A stretch of DNA of 64,000 nucleotides from NCBI GenBank assembly GCA_008704415.1, contig VXIS01000185.1, forward strand, positions 29,515 through 93,514. Direction: 5' to 3'. This document shows, one piece after another, positions 21,201 to 33,930 of this stretch; position 1 is the first letter of the stretch; the number at the start of each line of letters is the position of its first letter. Below the pieces are notes generated by a model, which saw only the letters and a list, made by a program, of their open reading frames with translations, was not told where the DNA came from and ran no database searches. The translations under genes were made by a program, and so were the position numbers. This DNA is from Sphaerosporella brunnea. Its lineage: Eukaryota; Ascomycota; Pezizomycetes; Pezizales; Pyronemataceae.

Positions 21201-23772
21201 CTATTGCCTAGTGGTTGAGGAGGCACTGACAAAAACTTCTGGCAGACTGGTCATACCCTATCACTCACTCTAGATACTTATTATGTATATATGACAACAG
21301 CCTTGGCCTTGACGACAAGATCGCCGCCCTACTTACTCGCCGGTGTTCCTTTCTCTCACCGGCGCAGGTTAAAGGCCATCTTACGTCACAGTTCCGCTTG
21401 ATATTTATCGCATTGCCGAGTTATTCAGCTTCACTGCACAGCACTCGATAATGTCACTTCATGATCACTGCAGTTTGAAACAACTCCGCAAGCTTAGGCT
21501 AAACTGCCCTGAAGCATGAGTATACTTGTAGGTATTAGATACATCAAAGTAAGTACTAAGTAGCTACAGATATTACAGATGCTAGTGCTTACGGTGGAAA
21601 AGTGAACTTGGATCGCAGATGTCCGGGTGATATTGCATGTTCCAACCCTGACGAGCACAAAAGCCTCGAGTGACGGCCGGAACCGCTATTAAGCTGACAG
21701 AATGGCACTTAAGTCGCTAAAGCTGACGGCAGGGTGTGGGCTAGCGGGGTCGGCCACAGCTAGGTGGTCGGAGGATCGGGGTCGGTGGTATATCAGGTTT
21801 GTTTTCCACCTACCAACTGAGGCTCCGGGTCCCAGTAACTAGGAGGAGCAAATCAGCCACTGAGCCAGGCATCTCGGAGGCTGGGCCCCATGTAAAAGGA
21901 GTGAAGGCAGAAAGGAGTATAATGTTGTCAATAGCCGGCCTAAAAAGCTCCGGGCTGCTGACTATTTAACAAAGCCGAGCTTTAAGCCCCCAAGCCGGGC
22001 TGGCTGCCAGCGGCCGAGTGCTAGCCTGTGAGTCAACAGCAGGAGCCTGAACCCAGCCCTCCGCAAGGAGGGAAAGTTGAGTGATGTTGGATGAGTGTTC
22101 CCAATGGACTCTCACAGAATCCTAATGTAACTCTAGATGAGCACTTTGTCGCGTTGTTGCCTACTTATTTACTCTTGTGCTGTCTTTGCGTGTGTAATCA
22201 TGTTTATTTGTCCGCATGCAACCTTTGTATGTACAATGAGACACCGTCCACCTCAGCCTCGCCATGGAAATTTGGGTGAAATATCGTGAGCAGGCAAGGT
22301 TGAGAAAATAATCGATCTAAGCCCGGGCCAAGTTAGGAGTGGAGGCAATCTAAGCAGAATATTCTTCGCACTCGCATCTAGGTAGTGCTCTTCAAGTGTG
22401 CGGTGTCAGTACGTCTCACTCTAGTTGTCAGCCAGCCAGCCGGGCTGTGCTATTGATGGCTAGCGGCTATTTAGGGTAGAGTGAAGGAGAGTTGCTGCCT
22501 GAGTGCGCGCATGAAATTAGAAGTGTGGTGAAGGCCACACGGGCCACCAGGTGAACCTTGCTCACAGACGTCCTTTCTTCGAGTACAATTTAAGTACTAC
22601 ATCAATACAACTTTTACTCGGCGATCAATCAGTTCTCAGAGGCCCCAAAATCGATGCAAGGCACGTCGAATCCCACCTTATGGCCACAATCGAAAACTGT
22701 GTGAAACTCACTTGCCGATGACATTCCGTGTGACAGAAATATGACTTTAACCACTCACTTGTACCGGTTGGCTGCTCAGTTTCGCCGAATTACAGACGAT
22801 TGATGGTGGCTGAAGCCTTGACAAGGTTGACTACATGGCATGACACGGAGTTGCCTTGCAGATGAGGCGATGGTTTTCGGTCCTGTCAACATGTGAACTC
22901 CACACGGTCTGTTGACATCGGCAGGGAAATGCACCGGAATAGGAACACAGGAGACTGCATACGTTGCCGCCGCGGGAATTCTCAAAAGCTTCAAAAATCT
23001 CTTTCCATGGTGTTGAGTTTTTCCAGACGCCACAACTCCACGGAGAATGACTTTCAGTACCTGAAAGTAGCAAGTCTCCGAATTGGGTTTGCTCAGGCCG
23101 CTTCCCTGTCAGTTCGGGTTGTGGTGGAAATCCTAAACGCCTGGGAAATGATACTTGAGAGAACATTGGTGGCGGTGATGGTGTTGAGGTGGGGATACTT
23201 CACACAAGATTGTGCTACTCCGTGGGGTGCGGTGATGGCGGGAAGTGCGGCGATTGTGGCCATCCCACCGCGATGTCCACATGTTGTCGACGACCAGCAC
23301 AACTGCTCCCTCATCCGAAATAAGCTTTATTGACCTCATGGTTGCTATTGCATCACTCACTCTGTGAGTGCTACCTACATCATTCCAACCTGCTAATAAC
23401 CCGTACACTACGTTGGCTTCACGTGTGCTGCATATGATCATCACCCCATTTTAGATTGCGGCCATAAGGTAGGTATAGACCATACAAACATGTACCGATG
23501 TCGATGCTCGGTATGCCGATGAGTCCATCCACCGTCCTCCGCGGACGGCTGCGAACAACGTCACCTAGCCTATAAAGTCAAGTGATAGGCTTTCCTCGGC
23601 CTTGCTCCCACGGGCGGGGCGTCACTCGAAGTATATGTGGACGACACGCTTTCGTATCTGAAACTAGAGACCGAGTACAATACTCACTGTTCCGCTGCAG
23701 GCCGCATGGTGCCGGCCGGCTTCGTTCGGGCTCTTATGATGACGCTTAGAGTTCTGCAAGCTGGGAATCTGA
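18296..23772. other. Long gene-poor, repeat-bearing stretch
   Basis: I see no supported gene in 5.5 kb. GC-rich motifs like the hAT MITE ends (GTCA(G/A)TAGCCGGCC with GCCGGGCTGG) occur at about 19331-19430, 21925-22016 and 22433-22470, probably decayed relatives. Near-identical AACCATTATG/CCATTATTTGA motifs lie at about 19960 and 20577. A short coding-like frame at about 20190-20340 is not recognised. Confidence 0.45.
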
Positions 23773-23778
23773 TATAAA
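23773..23778 (+). promoter_or_regulatory. TATA box of secreted-protein gene
   Basis: TATAAA lies 62 bases before the ATG at 23840, a normal spacing for a strongly expressed fungal gene. Confidence 0.5.
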
Positions 23779-23839
23779 GAGCTTTAAATTTCACAAAACC
23801 TACCATGTCTCCCAGTACACACCATCAACCAATTCAACC

Positions 23840-24464
23840 ATGGGGTTTTTCCATCTCAGCACTTTCGTCGCCGCCGGGTTGCTTTTGTTTTCCCAGCTTG
23901 CGTCAGCACAGCAAAAATTCTACCTCCGCAGCCAAGCAACCGACGGCGGTCCCAGCCGCTTTTCGAATCTCTATCGTACCCCTTCCCCCCTCCCTCTCAT
24001 TTTCCGTGCTAACCCTCCTTTCCAGCGTCGTCTTACCATACAGGCGCCGGCATGAGTATCCTCGCGCTCACCCCAGACCGCAAGGGTTCCATCAAATCCT
24101 ATCTCAAGGACACACGCATGATGGCGGATCTTGGCACCAGCTTTCCGTGGGGGTGGATGCATGGCTCTGAAGGAGGGTATGGATCATGGGCACCGATGAA
24201 TCTTGTTGCTGGGGGAGGGGACGAGGGGTTTGAGATTGATAAGTATACCGGCGGAGGTGTGCGCTGGGAGGGCAATGAGTGGGTTGGTGAGTCCTTTTTC
24301 CTATTGAGAATATGGAAGAGTTGGACTGACTAGGATGGTGGGGGGGGGCAGCTTGTGATTGGGCTTACGGAGTGACTCAGCTGTTTTATTACGCCCATGG
24401 CCATTATACTCCGCTGCCGTGCTCTTGCGCTAAGATCAAGCTGGTGCCGGAGTACAATCTTTGA
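23840..24464 (+). CDS. Small secreted protein, DUF7907-like
   Basis: Exons 23840-23948, 24026-24286 and 24352-24464 give 160 residues with consistent phases. Intron 1 has GCTAAC before its acceptor (its donor GTCCCA is weak); intron 2 has GTGAGT, a CTGAC branch site and nine G just before the acceptor CAG. A signal peptide is clear: a hydrophobic core VAAGLLLFSQLASA with likely cleavage after ASA (about residue 23). The mature part begins QQKFYLRSQ, has a YHTGAG motif after the first intron, and ends with a VACDW...QLFYY...CSCAKIKLVPEY pattern that recalls the DUF7907 secreted proteins of ascomycetes, from memory. Its function is unknown; an extracellular or host-interaction role is only a possibility. 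Confidence 0.72.
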
Positions 24465-27400
24465 GATTGGTTGGGTTGGGAGGAAATGGAAGGGCGAAGA
24501 GGGTTTCTTTGTAATGTAAATGCTTAAGCTGCTGGGAGGTTCAAGGTGTAGATATGGCTGTGAAATAATCAATGCAAGCTTGGCTGAGACTGTGAGCTAC
24601 TCCTGTTGAAGGGCCAATGATACAGAAAAAGCAGAGCATGAAAGGCTTCGAGTCATATATAGTGACTCACTCGGTTATGATTGGGCCGCTCTTCAAACTC
24701 AACTTCACTTCACCCAACAAATCGAATCACTCTTTCCAGCCCTTGCCCACTCGAGCCTTATGACCTTATGACACACCGGAAAAAGAATCTCATTTGATCG
24801 ATAACAGCAACTGAATTGTACCACTATCTTTCTTCTCCCAGAAAACAAATCCATTTTTTGTCGTGTCATACCTACACTTGCCTTGTATATTCCTTCCCCT
24901 CCATCCCAGTTTTTTACTAGCATCACAAAGCATGATGCTTTGATCATCACAGCTTCTCACCCGCTCCGGAGTTAGCGAGCTGCAGCTGCAGAACAGGTCC
25001 GATCCAGCTGAAAACCACCTACATCCTCGATCGTATCATATGGCTGGAAGTAAGACACGGCTCAACTACATCCACATCTTCGAATTCAGCCGCGGCTTCA
25101 ATGCCAATTGCAAAAAACCGGATTCTTCGATTGACCAACGAGGTCGCTGGGGGGAGGCGCGGCGTTTGCTGAGATTATCTGTGTCTATAGGCGGGGGTTG
25201 TATAAATATGTGTGGAGTGTTTTCCGATAGACTTAATGAGACAAGTCAGGATTTTCTTCCGTACCTTAATCAATGCATTAACATGTACATCGATATATCA
25301 TGATATCGACCATCATTTACAGGCCGCTGCACTTTTAGAATCGCACCGAATGTATTCAAAATACGGCTTACATAGAGTACCTCATACCTATCAGCCCGTG
25401 CCGGCATGTACATGTGGTGTGGCGATTGGAGACAACCTCGTGCACGACGTATCACTCACACCGCGAGTTGGTGACGTGTGAGTGACACAACATGCATCGA
25501 TCCACCTTGAAATACTTCGCTTACTGCGTTCCACACAACCCCTCACTCTATGCTCAGCCTTACGCATCGAAAAAAAAAACTCAGCCGTCGCTCGCCTCCT
25601 CAGGATGTGGAAGCGCAAAACAACAACAGCAGCGGGCGTCTGCCCACTCAGGATAATATCGCGAACCAACCAACCAAACAGCCGCAATGCATATTTCTAT
25701 CTTTACTTCTTCCTCCCGTGCAGCCGCCTCACCGCCGCACCCCACACGCCCTTTCCCACCCATGTCACGTCCCGCGTCGTCCCTTTTTGCAACAATGCAG
25801 CCATGGGCCTCATCCGCATCCAGCGCAGTTCGTTTCCCAAAGCGACTTGGATCTGGCAAATTGTTTCTCACGGACCCAACGGGGCCAGCAACCCCGACAC
25901 CTTCATATCCGATTGAGCACTTCGAATCCGGCCATTCCTGGCTCGGAAAAAAACTTGCAAAGTATGGTCCACCCAGCAAAGCACACATGCGGGGGAGGTG
26001 CGTGCGTTCACCGAGCGCCACGCGCATTCTCCTTCGCTGGCAACTGTGCTAGGCCCGCGTTACTAGCCACGGAGGAAGGTGCCAGTCCCAGCAGCATGTG
26101 CGTCCCAGCGCGCCGGATGTCTAGGGTCAGCAGCACGCCGACATTGTGGCATCCTTGTTCATTGCTGTGGCTCACGCTATTGTTCTCATGTAGGCCTAGC
26201 CAACCACTTAGCACAAACGGGCAATCCCATTCGAACGGCGGCACGGGCTCGCGCTTTGCCGACTCCAGAAAGACGCGTGCGAAGGAAATGAAAACCACCA
26301 GAGTGGGGGCGGCGGCGGATTGCAAACTTCGTGGAGATTGGGAATTTTACGGCCTTTCCGTTTCATTTCCTTGTTTGATTTGATGTGCGGCTTTTTGAGG
26401 AAGGAGAAGAACGCGGATGGAAGATGAGGAACCTTCTGTTGTCCTTCTGGTGCCAGTCTGGAAAGGCCCCGAAGACCCCCCGATGAAATTGGTACCGAAT
26501 CTTCCTCTCCGGTGGTTGATGAACAGAGGAGGAATGGGCTGATGCACAAAATATCCAGATCACCACACACACAATCTCATCTGCTGTCAGTGGGCGCCCA
26601 GCAACGCGGAAATTGCTTCCACTGGATCGGTGGTGATGGACGGCGCGGTGAGTGGGGGGGGGGGGACGGGTGCGGGGAAAAGCGCGATCGCGAAAACGTG
26701 TCGTCGTGACAACAGGCAAGCAACCAAAAAAAAAGGCTCGCTTCCGCTGGTATCCACACAGCAAGGCGTTGCGAGGAACCAGGGAAAACAACAGCGACGG
26801 AGAAGGTGATCTGATGTGCGTCTATGTATGCGTTGCCGGGCGTGAAAAACACAGATGTAGCATGCTACATACATGAAGCATAAAGCATCCTCGGGTTCCG
26901 CGTGGAGTTGACGATATAGGGCTCGCAGTTACTCTAACTGGGCGTCGATATTGAACTGGTTCGAATCTGCGGCTCCTCATGCGTGGTATGTAAACGCAGC
27001 TAGAAGGCGGTTGTCACCATGCCGCAAAACGTCCCGCCACCCGTGATCGCTGTTGGTACCGTAACTGTACCCGTAGTCTAAACTGAAGATCTTTGCTGTC
27101 GGCGCTGTCGGCGCTGTCGGCTGTCTCTCGTGGACTTCCTTGTAGGAGTCAAGTCGGAAGGCTGCAAGCAAGGCGCCGGAACGAACTGTCACAACAGGAA
27201 CTGGGGTCTTAGACAGAAAAGCACCTCTCTATACTAAGTACATTAAGTAGACATACATGTATACCTAGTACAGCTGGGTCAGAGTACCTAAATAAAATAC
27301 GCGGTTGCATTTCTACAAGAAAGAACAGACCAGACAGCGAACTCGTAGGGCCTAATGTACGAGTACTCTATCCACCATGTAGAGTATGTACTAGTACGGT

Positions 27401-30317
27401 GATGAATTGTTACATCTTTGTGCGTTGATAGGGGAGCCGCGCGCCGACTGTCGTGCTTGAAGAAGAAAAATGGTGTGGTGTTTTCTCTCAAAAAACAAAC
27501 ATCAGCAACCAACGCAACCCCGCGATCTCGAATCTGCCGGGTCTTATTGGGGAGCACAATGAGTGGGAATGTTCTTCCAATTCCAACAACCTGGTTGTTG
27601 TTGTCCAGTCAACCAGCTTAGTTTTGAATTTTCGATAATCGATCGTGTACCCATCCCCCACGCGCCGAGACGTATGTATTGTGAATCCGAGGAGGTGGTG
27701 GGGGTCTCTGGCCATGGTCCTGGTAACAGCGAAGCTTGGATCACCGCGATGGACTGCCTTCCGTGGCGCATCGCTGGAAGGTTGTCGGTCCTTGCCATGA
27801 TCAAAGAGAGGAAGGAAGGAGGCGATGGGGTCGATTATTTAGCATAACACTGCCCCGCGTAGAATAGAATCTTTTCTTTTTTTTTTTTTGTTTTGGGGAT
27901 CCAGCGCCTTTGTTGTTGTTGTTGATTTTTTTTTTTTTTTTTTTTTTTTCCCCTTCGGGACCTTGCAGACAACCCCTCATCCCACTTTTTTCTCGATTGC
28001 GAGGGAGGGGGAAGAAGTAGAATAGATACATACGTTTGGGCTTCCTTCCTGGCATGGCTTTCTCTCACACACTGCATGCATCGCGACTGCGTCTGTCTGC
28101 ACGGAAAACTCATCAGCCTAGGTTATTACATGAAGCTGCATGTCGTGGAGAAGCTGCTTGCGAGAGATCAAGGAGAAGAAGAAGCCATCTCTTTTTTCTT
28201 CCTCACCGAGTTACCTATTGCGCTTGCATGTGTTGTCCGGCATTCATCATTGGGATTTGAAACCTCATCCACTGCCAGCAGCTCGTCCATTACAGCACAC
28301 GGCTTCGCGCGACTTGAATGAAGAAATAAAGCCGAAGCTGTGAGTGTGTTATCCGCGTTATCGCAGCAGCAACAGCAGCAACAGCAGCGAAATTTTTTTT
28401 TTTCGCACACCTGCTGTCACTCTTCGCTTGCCACCTACCTACTCTCGACAGTTATCGAATCAGAGTTGGCATTGGGGATGCACAATCACCCATCGTGCGA
28501 TATCGAAAGGCGGGGTTTTCACGTCGCCTTTCCCTTCTTCCAGCGCAGTTCCCGCCCGCCCGCCCGCCAGCCAGCCAGCAAGCAAGTACCCATCCTTACT
28601 TGCGCATGCCAAAGTAGACTTTTTGCAATACAGGTAGCTCGGATCCTTGCTTTCCAAGCAGAGAGCTTTGCCAGCGGTAGGTGCACCCTGCCTTTTCTCT
28701 TTTCTCCTCAACGTATTGTCGTACTTTTCTTTTCCCCTCGTTCTCCGTCATGATCAGCGTCATCATCACCGCGCGGGTGATCATGGCATGGTGGTTGGAT
28801 AACCGGAATCTTGGGGCATTTTCAGCCCACGCCCCAGTTGTTCGAATCCGTGGGGTCTAGAGCAGGAAGTGCTGCTGCTTCTTTTCTTCTTTTCTTCCGA
28901 GAGCGCTCTGGGTCTGGCTCTTTGGCGAGGTCTGTGGTTGGAAAATCCTTTCGTTCTTTCGTTCTTTCCTTCTTCTTTCCTTCTTTCCTTCTTTCTTTCT
29001 TTCTTTCTCGGAAGCGTGGCTGAGGACGGGGGGCGCCACGATCCGAATAGCAATCAAACCCTGCCAGCGTGGTACCGTACTGCATTGTACTGCACACCGC
29101 CATCACTCCATCACACATACCCTGCCTCCTTTTCCGTTCCCCATTTAACAATAATCTCCTTTCCCCATCCATTTTATTTCCACACTTATTTCCACACTTG
29201 TTGCACGCCAAATAAATTCAACGGAGGCGGCACTTAGCTGGAAGGAGTTTCGCAGAAACACTGACGGCGCCGGGGCGGTATTTTATTGACATTAAAATTC
29301 ACCAACGGACTGGGTCTGAGAGCTAGCGGCCGATGTGGAAGGGGCCTTGCAAGCTTGCAAGTGCTCGTCGTTCGCCGCTGTTGTTGCTGTTGCCCTGTGC
29401 CTGGCTGATTGATCATCGTAGCCTCTCTACAATCTCCCGTGAGCTTCTCCCTTTTCTGCTTTGGCTGTTGGCTGTTGGGGGGGGGGGGGCGGGTGGGGTG
29501 TTCGTGTTCCGATCCCTTATTTTATAAAACAACTTCACGTCTCTGTTCGTCCCCATCTGTTTGTTTCTTCTTGTTTATTTCTCACACGACGAACAAACAA
29601 ACAACAGCATCGAAAGCGAGCACCTGTCTACCAGGAGTATCTAAGCATCTGCTCTGCAGCATCATCACCATATCACCGTATCACCGTCATCATCATCATC
29701 AGCAGCACACTTTGAGGGAAACAGCCAGATCGAGTTGAGATTTGGCCTGGATCTTCCTTTTCCCCCACCAGCAGCAGCAGCAGCAGCAGCAAGTCTATCT
29801 ATCTACCACTGTTCGCCGGTTGCCACCAGGAGTCGACCCCCCCAACTAATTGCTGCTACCGCCAACCCACACGCGCAACGGAACCAGGGGAGCAGCCGCA
29901 ACCACATACATCTACCGGCAAATCCCCCCTCCCCCCCCCCATCCTTTCTTCCCGTCATCTCGTTCCCCATCTCGCGCAAGTCTTTGAGGTGTGGAGGGGG
30001 CACCCGTGATCGACAACGACAACAACAACAACAACAACACAACAATTGCTGCACTACTACTACGCCTGCGACTACTACCCTACTACAACCCGCAACAGCA
30101 CAGCCATTACAATTTCGCCTTCGAAGTCGTCATCGCCTTTCGTAAACCTGCCTGCCCAACCTTGCTGAGCTCAACTACTCCGCCTCGTTGCTCAGTGCAA
30201 CCTCACCTCACCTCACCCCCTCATTGCCTCCGACTCTTTGTTTAACCTTCGCATCACCTCCACCTCGTGAAGCTTCCCTCCCCGCACTTTGTCGACGCTT
30301 CGGCAAACCATAAAAAA
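24465..30317. other. Long gene-poor stretch and leader of next gene
   Basis: No supported gene. Many mutually overlapping ORFs up to 277 codons (about 25550-26383) show no domain. The stretch is rich in simple repeats: TTCTTTCC tracts near 28940-29010, GCA runs near 28361-28390 and 29768-29792, ACA units near 30015-30040, T and G runs. The last kilobase is pyrimidine-rich with CAG/CAC repeats and probably contains a long 5' leader and promoter for the gene at 30318. Confidence 0.45.
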
Positions 30318-31772
30318 ATGACTTCAGCGATACCCATACATGCCTACCATCCCCCGCGGCACCCGACAACGCCGACTTCACATGTGACACCCAGATCGTC
30401 GACGTCAACTGGGTACTACGCTTCGTCGACCACTTCAACTCAGCACACCTCGTACTGGCCGAACGGCCCCTCCTCCGTCTCCACCATATCCTCTACTTCG
30501 CCTCGATTAAACGCCGGACTGGCTGCCGCCCAGTTCGTCACTGGCCGTTTGCATAAGCGAGCACGATCAGGGCCCAAGACACCGGAGGAAATACCCGACG
30601 AGATGTTTGACGAGGGGTTCTTCTCTGGACCGGGCTCGCCGCCGCCTGTCGACCTGTTCGTGAAGCCTACTATCAAGTCGAAGAACAAGATCAAGCCTTT
30701 GCTCAAGAAGGTGTCCGGTAGCCGGAATAACTCTCTGGATCTTTCGCGGTCGGATGGTGGCTTGCCGGGAGGAGTGGGGCTTGGTATCTACGACTCGCCG
30801 GGCTACGAATCCAGCGGAGTTGATGAGGATGTTCTGGAAACAGCTTTCCCGAAGCACCCTCGGCAACGACATTCTCGGACGATATCCGGACTTTCAACAA
30901 CCAACGCCAGCTCGCCACTGGTTGCCGGTGCGAACCCTACACAACCGTTCGCGCACCCCAAACGACAAGTCCCGAGACGCGGAGCATACACACCCGACCT
31001 GTCTCGTGATGGCTCGAGTGAATCGAGCGACGAATCCGAAGACGAATGGCAAACCAGGCGGCTAGTACTCTCCGGCTCCAGCCGAGGTGCTTCCCACGGT
31101 TTGTCGATCAACACAAACTACGATGGTCACTCGACTCCTCGATTAACATCAACTAGCACGACGGATCTCACGCAAGCTAACTCGCAAACACCCGTTACGG
31201 CACCAGCACCGGTGCCACCGGAATCGCCTGTCGATTCATTGAACACAATTTCCTCTTTGCCTCTTAAGCAGAAGCGTGGCCGCTACCTCAAGGATTCGAA
31301 GTCGAAAAAGCAGCGCCGGGATCCCTCGCCCTCATTTGCCGCCTCGGTTACGGCGGCTCGGTTAGCGTGGGAAGCAAAGGAGGAGAAAAAGGAGGAGAAG
31401 CGGGAACAGAAGAGGCGGCGTTCCGAGGCCAAAGAGGGAGAGCGGAGGACTTCCACAAGCTCAAATCGGGGTCGAGGAAATTCGGGATCCAGCACGCAGA
31501 CGATTTGGGACGAGCCGGAACCGCAATTCGAGAAGTACCGCGATGAGGATGAGGTTTACACCGGCCGAAATTCCCCCGTACCCACAGTCAAGGCGGAGTC
31601 GACGACCAGTCGTGAACGCAATGCCACCGGAAAGAAGTGGGGCCTCTTGAGTTCTGACCCGAAAAGCAGCAGCAGCGGGAGCTCAAAGAATGGGCTCAAG
31701 AAGCGTTGGCTGGGTTTCATGGTCTGGGTCCGCATCGGCATGGTACGATTGGGGAGAAAAATGGGGTTTTAA
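30318..31772 (+). CDS. Uncharacterised, largely disordered protein
   Basis: A single open frame of 484 codons from the ATG in a good context (AAAAAAATGACT). An in-frame start 51 bases upstream (30267) is less likely. Composition is Ser/Thr/Pro-rich. The most conserved-looking block is around residues 83-130 (KTPEEIPDEMFDEGFF, then PVDLFVKPTIK and a Lys-rich stretch), followed by an acidic Ser/Glu/Asp cluster, then a highly charged Lys/Glu/Arg segment that could form a helix or coiled coil. No catalytic motif or membrane segment except a weak hydrophobic patch near the very C-terminus. The steady codon use and length make a real gene likely. Function not recognised. No intron is needed. Confidence 0.75.
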   Translation: MTSAIPIHAYHPPRHPTTPTSHVTPRSSTSTGYYASSTTSTQHTSYWPNGPSSVSTISSTSPRLNAGLAAAQFVTGRLHKRARSGPKTPEEIPDEMFDEGFFSGPGSPPPVDLFVKPTIKSKNKIKPLLKKVSGSRNNSLDLSRSDGGLPGGVGLGIYDSPGYESSGVDEDVLETAFPKHPRQRHSRTISGLSTTNASSPLVAGANPTQPFAHPKRQVPRRGAYTPDLSRDGSSESSDESEDEWQTRRLVLSGSSRGASHGLSINTNYDGHSTPRLTSTSTTDLTQANSQTPVTAPAPVPPESPVDSLNTISSLPLKQKRGRYLKDSKSKKQRRDPSPSFAASVTAARLAWEAKEEKKEEKREQKRRRSEAKEGERRTSTSSNRGRGNSGSSTQTIWDEPEPQFEKYRDEDEVYTGRNSPVPTVKAESTTSRERNATGKKWGLLSSDPKSSSSGSSKNGLKKRWLGFMVWVRIGMVRLGRKMGF

Positions 31773-32807
31773 TCTCTCCAATCAAGACCTTGCACGGAGT
31801 TTTGGGGGGTGATTGATTTTTTTATGGGTTTCCTTCCTTTTTTTTTTCTCTCCGAATGGGGATATGATTTTTCTTGGTTACGACGATAGAGAGCGCCCGC
31901 CCGTTTCACCCAAGCCGGGGGCTTGGGTGCAGAGAAAGAACGGGTTGCGGTTACGTTCATGTGGTTTTATGTTTTTCTTTTCTTTTTTTCTCTTTTCCTT
32001 TGTTTTTTCCTTTGTTTCCTCCATTTCCTTGTGTTTTGGGCTGGGTCGGGTGTCTTTGCTTGTGAGTTGGCTTTTTGATTATTTTTCTTTTCTTTTTTTC
32101 TGAACTTGCGTTTGGGCGAAGGGTTTTTGGCGGCGTGTAGTGGATGGTTTTTTTTTTTCATTTTACCCACGACTTTCCTTGATCATATTACTACGACGGC
32201 AATCGCTAGCAGTGGGGCGGGATTCCACCTGGGCAGAAGCAAAACATCAAAACGACAAAAAAAAAAGAAAAGCCCCCGTGGAATCAGGGGAAGAGTGGGA
32301 GGAGAGAAAAAAAGATCAGCTAGCTAGCAAGCATCAGGATACTTCTATGTGTACATGGATGGAACTCATGTCATGAGCATAGTTATTCATACAAGAAAGA
32401 AATTAAAAAGAAATTCTTAAACTTGATGGTGACGTTGATCATGAGGTGAAAGGTTGAGCTTGCGCTTGCGGAGCGGGGTAGAACCATAGAGCACGGGCCA
32501 GATCTTGAGCTTGTGGCGATAGGTGTCATGGTTTTGCGTTCTGAACGCTGAACTGGTGAGGGAAGCACGCGTGACTCTGAAAGCGGGGCTTAACTACGGA
32601 GTGGGGACTGATGCATGGGATGTCACTCGGGTGTAGACAGGGTGAGATGTTATGATGCCTTCAAGGCCTCTTCACTACTGTTGTTTGTTTCATTGCACGG
32701 GAAGTATTGGTAAACCGTGGAAAACCCTCTGGTGCAACTCCCTTTTGGGGAGAAAGTCGGGGAGAGGGGGGGGGGAAGGTCTTCACACTCCTGCAGCCAA
32801 TATTTCT
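31773..32807. other. Intergenic; left end of the palindrome visible in this window
   Basis: T-rich and G-rich tracts with no gene. The sequence from 31968 onward matches, inverted, the very end of the window at 64000, so the palindrome may extend beyond both. Confidence 0.5.
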
Positions 32808-33731
32808 CTATTCACACAGTTCCTTTTTATCAACAGCAAGCTGCACACGCCAAGGACTTCCGGGACTACTGGCAGCGTAGGCTTTCCTGAACGGCAGCAA
32901 TCCCGAAAGCGGCTCATCGGCATCATCAGCCTCAAGGCCCACCTCCGTGCGAACCCAGTCAAACACAAGCTTCTCGTCGCGCTTCGTTTTCAAGCATACG
33001 TCGAGTGAGTATATTGGGCCGGTGGTTGTATCGCCGCCAGAGGCTTCGTAGGTTTTTAGGCGCTTCAGGGGCAGCGTGTTGTCCGGATCGAGTGCCGTCT
33101 TGTGTTGCGGTAGTATTGTCGGGTCGGTGGAGCCGCTGTCTAGTAAGGAGGCCACGCGGAGAACGGTTTGTTCTGAGGTATCGGATGGCCGCTGTGGTAA
33201 GTGTCAATGTGGTAGGCGTATTGTTGGGGGGGGGGGGGGGGATATGTATGTACTTTGAAACACATTTCGATCTTGGCATGTCCTTCCGAGGTGTCTAGGG
33301 AAATCGCCTTCTTTTTGGGATATGTAGCTGATAGTGGCTGAAAAAATCAGCTTCAGCGAACCTGGATACTGGATACTACATGTTACGAAGATTTGCTTAC
33401 CTGTTCGAACCACTCTGCTGCTGGTGGCGCTACAGTATCGACTTTACAGGCTCCAATGATCCGACCGCCGCAATAGACAACGTCGTAATCCCGGGTCGAG
33501 TCCACAAGGCATACTTGATGGGCTTTGAGGCCCCCCATCACGGCAGATATATTGACTTCGGCGTTCTCAGGGCATACTCTGTGGGAAAGTGCTTCTTCGA
33601 GTACCGCCACCCTTTGCTGCGCTGGATTGCATGCGCTGCGTACTTACATTAGCGTCAGGTCGAGGGATGAAGGGTGAAGGTGCCTACCTGGCAAGCTTGG
33701 TCTTTAGCCGCGAGATGTTGCGGTCTTCCAT
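32808..33731 (-). CDS. Uncharacterised protein, three exons
   Basis: Exons (minus strand) 33688-33731, 33401-33635 and 32808-33191 join in phase to give 220 residues ending in KKELCE. The first intron (52 bp) has GTAGGC, a CTGACGCTAA branch region and a CAG end; the second (209 bp) has GTAAGC, a run of 16 C on this strand and ends CACAG. The protein starts MEDRNISRLKTKLA; residues about 30-85 (VAVLEEALSHRVC... DYDVVYCGGRIIGACKVD) look globular, then a hydrophilic linker, then a segment with FDWVRTEVGLEADDADEPL. No family recognised. A noisy copy is at 62205-63152. Confidence 0.65.
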
Positions 33732-33930
33732 GGCTAGATGGGAGTCTGTTTGAGATTTTGAGACTGAGTCTTGGGATTGCAGTTGTTTTACGCGGCCTTT
33801 GGCGTCGGAGAGGAGTCCTTGGCTGTGATAGTTTCAGCAGGGGAACTGCATAGACTACAAGACTCCGAAAAACTGACATTCGAGCGTGCTCCGGGTGAGC
33901 ATGCCATTGTAGCAGACACCTTCATGGAGG

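Noticed and set aside
25550..26383. 277-codon plus-strand ORF
   Set aside because: Three other frames are open in the same place; composition is Ser/Pro/Arg/His-rich as expected of out-of-frame GC-rich DNA.
26940..26990. tRNA-like GGTTCGAAT motif
   Set aside because: The flanks do not form a T-arm stem or acceptor stem, and no matching D-arm or anticodon arm lies upstream.
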